From Veillonella sp. (GTDB lineage Bacteria; Bacillota; Negativicutes; Veillonellales; Veillonellaceae): 7,911 bases of DNA. Each line of letters starts with the position of its first letter. The stretch's first letter is position 1. Under the pieces are notes generated by a model that was not told the origin of the DNA, did not search any database, and saw nothing but the letters and a program-made list of their open reading frames with translations. Positions 5,523-7,911 of the stretch are shown here, one piece after another. The position numbers were made by a program, and so were the translations under genes. The stretch covers positions 1-7,911 of the forward strand of contig NZ_SVCB01000083.1 in assembly GCF_015058545.1 (NCBI RefSeq), read 5' to 3'.

Positions 5523-5918
5523 TCACTCCAAATCCTTCGGTCCAAAACTATGGGGCAACAAATCTTCCATCGTATAGCTTATAATAGCCCCTGCTTCATC
5601 AATGAGCAGGACTTCCGGAATATCAAATTCCAACATTACCTGCCGACAGGCACCGCAAGGCATGCACGGATTACTTTTCAGACCTACAATGGCAATCGCC
5701 TTGAACGCTGTGTACCCTTTAGCAATGGCCGTCTGAATAGCACCTCGTTCGGCGCACATGGTAAGGCCGTATGAAGCGTTTTCTACATTACAACCGCTTA
5801 TGACGGTTCCCTCTTCACTGAGTAAAGCAGCCCCTACGGCGAAGTTTGAATAGGGACTGTACGAATGGAGTGCCGCTTCTTTCGCCGCCTCAATTAATGT
5901 TTGTTGCCAAGTTGCCAT
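5523..5918 (-). CDS. cdd: Cytidine deaminase
   Basis: This 131-residue protein is the short, homotetrameric-type cytidine deaminase that converts cytidine and deoxycytidine to uridine and deoxyuridine in the cytoplasm. The motifs are complete: NVEN (44-47) for substrate binding, CAER (55-58) with zinc ligand Cys55 and catalytic Glu57, and PCGAC (87-91) with zinc ligands Cys88 and Cys91. I start it at 5918 (MATWQQ) rather than the upstream in-frame ATG at 5960. GGGGAGG lies 5 bases before 5918, and the 131-residue length suits the family. The longer start would also lie between the -35 and -10 boxes of the promoter, upstream of the predicted transcript. It lies 78 bases after deoA on the same strand but has its own promoter, so it can be expressed apart from deoC-deoA. 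Its product feeds uridine/deoxyuridine to the neighbouring phosphorylase. Confidence 0.96.
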   Translation of the reverse strand: MATWQQTLIEAAKEAALHSYSPYSNFAVGAALLSEEGTVISGCNVENASYGLTMCAERGAIQTAIAKGYTAFKAIAIVGLKSNPCMPCGACRQVMLEFDIPEVLLIDEAGAIISYTMEDLLPHSFGPKDLE

Positions 5919-5923
5919 GAATG

Positions 5924-5930
5924 CCTCCCC
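5924..5930 (-). promoter_or_regulatory. Shine-Dalgarno that fixes the cdd start
   Basis: GGGGAGG on the minus strand ends 5 bases before the ATG at 5918. No comparable site precedes the upstream in-frame ATG at 5960. Confidence 0.85.
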
Positions 5931-5948
5931 TATAATCGGACGATTATA
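5931..5948. promoter_or_regulatory. Palindromic operator candidate over the cdd -10 box
   Basis: The minus strand reads TATAATCG-TC-CGATTATA, a perfect 8-base inverted repeat with a 2-base centre. Its upstream arm contains the cdd -10 box and the other arm lies around the expected transcription start. This is the typical position for a repressor that blocks polymerase. The regulator is not in the window; a nucleoside-responsive repressor is a guess from the gene's role. Confidence 0.55.
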
Positions 5949-5970
5949 TTTCACTCGCAAATTCTGTCAA
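5943..5970 (-). promoter_or_regulatory. Consensus promoter of cdd
   Basis: On the minus strand TTGACA (5970-5965) and TATAAT (5948-5943) are both perfect sigma-A type hexamers separated by 16 bases. They lie wholly in the gap between deoA and cdd. Transcription should start near 5936, leaving a leader of about 18 bases before the ATG at 5918. Confidence 0.88.
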
Positions 5971-5996
5971 AACAAAAAATTTACCGAATTAGCCAA

Positions 5997-7319
5997 CTAT
6001 ACATAGCGTTCCGTACCATCAGCCGTAACTCTGGCAAAAACCAACGGCCGCTTGGCCGGCGGTTCACCGGCTATCGTAAGGGCGTCTAAGTAACGACTTT
6101 CGCCTTCGGCCAAGGTGTTTTCACGACCGCTCTGTAAATACGCAATCGTTTCGCCTGCTTCGACCGCATCACCGGTCTTTTTGAGCATCCAAATGCCCGC
6201 CTTATAATCGAGTGTATCCGTCTTCGTATAACGGCCGGCTCCTAACGCGAGCGCCGCCCGCCCACAGACTTCCGCATCCATGTGCGTGATATAGCCTGAT
6301 GTAGGTGCCAATACGGCTTTTTTATAAGTTGCTTCGGCAAAGGTTGGTTCGGTCAAAACGGTGGCATCACCGCCCTGAGCTTTAACCATTTCGACGAATT
6401 TTTCAAAACCACGGCCACTCGCCAAGGTGTCTTTAGCTAAGGCTAAGCAATCATCGTAAAGACCTTTACCGCCTAAGTACAGCATATTGGCCGCCAAGGT
6501 CAAGGATTCGTGAATGAGATCATCCGGGCCTTCGCCGCGCAGTACTTCCACGACTTCCGCAATCTCCGTAGCATTGCCGATAGCCCGGCCTAACGGTCTG
6601 TCCATATCGGTAATAAGGGCCACCGTTTGACGTCCGTTATGGGTACCAATGGCCACCATCGTTTCAGCTAACTTAATCGCATCGTCCAAGGTTTTCATAA
6701 AGGCGCCGCTGCCTACTTTGACATCCAGTAAAATAGCATCACTGCCGGCAGCCAATTTTTTACTCATTACCGATGAGGCGATGAGGGGAATGCTATCCAC
6801 CGTGCCCGTCACATCGCGCAAAGCGTACATGAGCTTATCGGCCGGCGCCAAGTTGCCGGACTGCCCCGTAACAGCTACGCCCACTTTTTTAACAATATTA
6901 AAGAAATCTTCTTTAGCTAGCGCCACATTCACGTGTGGAATGGCTTCCAATTTGTCGATGGTGCCGCCCGTATGGCCGAGCCCGCGACCCGACATTTTGG
7001 CCACGGGTACACCGCAAGCAGCTACGATTGAGGCAATAATGAACGTCGTCTTATCCCCTACGCCGCCGGTGCTGTGTTTATCCACTTTAATACCCGGAAT
7101 CGGGCTCAAATCGATTTGTTCCCCCGACTCAGCCATAAGCATCGTCAAATCCGCCGTTTCCACATCCGTCATGCCTTGAAAATACACGGCCATGAGCCAA
7201 GCGCTCATCTGGTAATCGGGAATGTCGCCCTTAACATAATTCCCTATAATGTACTGCAACTCCGCCTTCGTATGCGCAAGGCCATTGCGCTTTTTGATAA
7301 TCAATTCATTCATATGCAT
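5997..7319 (-). CDS. deoA: Pyrimidine-nucleoside phosphorylase (thymidine phosphorylase family)
   Basis: The 440-residue enzyme splits thymidine, deoxyuridine or uridine with phosphate into the base and (deoxy)ribose-1-phosphate in the cytoplasm. It has the family's small alpha domain, phosphate-binding loop KHSTGGVGD (81-89), signature SGRGLGHTGGTIDKLE (110-125) and the pyrimidine-contacting Arg168, Ser183 and Lys187. The numbering equals that of Bacillus enzymes and sits three below E. coli DeoA. Lys108 in AKMSGR is, as I recall, the residue that marks broad pyrimidine-nucleoside phosphorylases (Pdp), where strict thymidine phosphorylases have Met. Uridine use is therefore likely, and 'pdp' would be an equally good symbol. 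AGGTGA precedes the ATG at 7319 by 4 bases; MHMNELI aligns with the usual MRMxDII start, although the ATG at 7313 is also possible. It follows deoC by 44 bases and is probably co-transcribed with it. No clear terminator follows before the cdd promoter. Confidence 0.96.
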   Translation of the reverse strand: MHMNELIIKKRNGLAHTKAELQYIIGNYVKGDIPDYQMSAWLMAVYFQGMTDVETADLTMLMAESGEQIDLSPIPGIKVDKHSTGGVGDKTTFIIASIVAACGVPVAKMSGRGLGHTGGTIDKLEAIPHVNVALAKEDFFNIVKKVGVAVTGQSGNLAPADKLMYALRDVTGTVDSIPLIASSVMSKKLAAGSDAILLDVKVGSGAFMKTLDDAIKLAETMVAIGTHNGRQTVALITDMDRPLGRAIGNATEIAEVVEVLRGEGPDDLIHESLTLAANMLYLGGKGLYDDCLALAKDTLASGRGFEKFVEMVKAQGGDATVLTEPTFAEATYKKAVLAPTSGYITHMDAEVCGRAALALGAGRYTKTDTLDYKAGIWMLKKTGDAVEAGETIAYLQSGRENTLAEGESRYLDALTIAGEPPAKRPLVFARVTADGTERYV

Positions 7320-7363
7320 AGTATCACCTGTTTTCGTGAAAACCGCTGCAACGGTCTCATATA

Positions 7364-7911
7364 TTATTTAGTCGTCACGTCACCGGTAGTAAAGGTTTCG
7401 TCCAAGCGATTCGACAATAAGCCTACGGCTGCGCTGGCACCGATTCTATCGCATCCGGCGGCGAGATACGCCGTCATATCTTCAATGGAGCGAATACCTC
7501 CGGCCGCTTTAATTTTCACATTCGGCCCGATGTGCTCTTTGAAAAGCAGTACATCTTCAAGGGTCGCACCGGCTGTACCGAAACCGGTGGACGTCTTAAT
7601 GTAATCGGCTCCGCCATCCGTCACGGCTTGGCAAAGGGCGATTTTTTCAGCCTCCGTCAAATAACAGGTTTCAATGATAACCTTGAGCACCTTGTTGTCG
7701 CAAGCCTCTTTAATGGCCTTAATCTCTTCCACCACATTGGCGTAATGGCCGTTTTTCACCATACCCAGATTGATAACCATATCTATTTCCGAGGCTCCAT
7801 CAGCCACAGCTTGTTTAGTTTCCGCTACTTTGACGGCCGTCGTCATATAGCCGAGAGGAAAGCCGATAACTGTACAAATATTGATAGCTTCACCATACTT
7901 CTCATACACGG
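7364..7911 (-). CDS. deoC: Deoxyribose-phosphate aldolase, 5' end beyond the window
   Basis: DeoC cleaves 2-deoxyribose-5-phosphate to acetaldehyde and glyceraldehyde-3-phosphate, the last step of deoxynucleoside catabolism. The visible C-terminal 181 or so residues form most of the TIM barrel. They include CTVIGFPLG, the EIDMVIN strand with the active-site Asp, VIIETC, the Schiff-base lysine in DYIKTSTGFGT, the proton-relay lysine in KIKAAGGIR, and the phosphate-site GASA. Family members have about 220 residues, so roughly 40-45 N-terminal residues lie beyond 7911. The GTG at 7909 is an internal Val codon, not a start. It is the upstream gene of deoC-deoA on the minus strand, and the operon promoter must lie to the right of the window. 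The TAA stop is 7366-7364. Confidence 0.97.
   Translation of the reverse strand, partial: VYEKYGEAINICTVIGFPLGYMTTAVKVAETKQAVADGASEIDMVINLGMVKNGHYANVVEEIKAIKEACDNKVLKVIIETCYLTEAEKIALCQAVTDGGADYIKTSTGFGTAGATLEDVLLFKEHIGPNVKIKAAGGIRSIEDMTAYLAAGCDRIGASAAVGLLSNRLDETFTTGDVTTK

Noticed and set aside
5919..5960. Upstream in-frame ATG at 5960 as the cdd start
   Set aside because: It lacks a Shine-Dalgarno and lies between the -35 and -10 boxes of the cdd promoter, upstream of the predicted transcript start; the ATG at 5918 has an ideal site.
7342..7355. Small hairpin in the deoC-deoA gap (ACCG-CGGT type with a UGCA loop on the transcript)
   Set aside because: It has only about five base pairs with one G-U and a short U run; too weak to call a terminator or attenuator, and the genes read as one operon.
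6649..7604. Plus-strand frames opposite deoA and deoC
   Set aside because: They lie antisense to strongly conserved enzymes with complete motifs and have no independent support.

Overview
The window reads as chromosomal DNA from a low-to-mid G+C member of the Firmicutes. Strong AGGAGG-type ribosome binding sites, S-box (SAM-I) riboswitches acting through terminators, lipobox lipoproteins and a Bacillus-type pyrimidine-nucleoside phosphorylase all fit. A Negativicutes (Veillonella-like) host is my best guess from overall gene style, but this is inference and nothing here proves it.

Layout, left to right. 1-436 is AT-rich DNA with no convincing gene, holding an edge hairpin, an ACTGAATA repeat cluster and a candidate promoter. 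437-985 is a small, very AT-rich lipoprotein gene of unknown function with its own terminator. 1222-2574 encodes a secreted phytase-like/esterase-like beta-propeller protein with its own extended -10 promoter and terminator. Next come two tandem, complete transcription units on the + strand. Each has a promoter, a SAM-I riboswitch with a terminator, a MetQ/NlpA-type methionine-binding lipoprotein gene and an end terminator. The first metQ (3164-3998) is broken by a single extra base near 3797; the second (4428-5258) is intact. A bidirectional terminator (5354-5396) separates these from a minus-strand pyrimidine nucleoside salvage block: deoC (partial, running off the right edge), deoA/pdp, and cdd with its own consensus promoter.

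How the genes work together. The MetQ units should be on when SAM is low and deliver methionine to a MetNI transporter; no metN or metI lies in the window. Cdd deaminates (deoxy)cytidine, the phosphorylase splits (deoxy)uridine or thymidine into base and pentose-1-phosphate, and, after a phosphopentomutase not seen here, DeoC cleaves deoxyribose-5-phosphate to acetaldehyde and glyceraldehyde-3-phosphate. deoC-deoA look co-transcribed. cdd has an independent promoter whose -10 box lies inside a perfect 8-bp inverted repeat, a good operator candidate.

I see no phage, CRISPR, transposon or defence system. The noteworthy items are the duplicated riboswitch-metQ cassettes with one frameshifted copy, two unrelated tandem-repeat tracts beside the first metQ, and the cdd operator-like palindrome.
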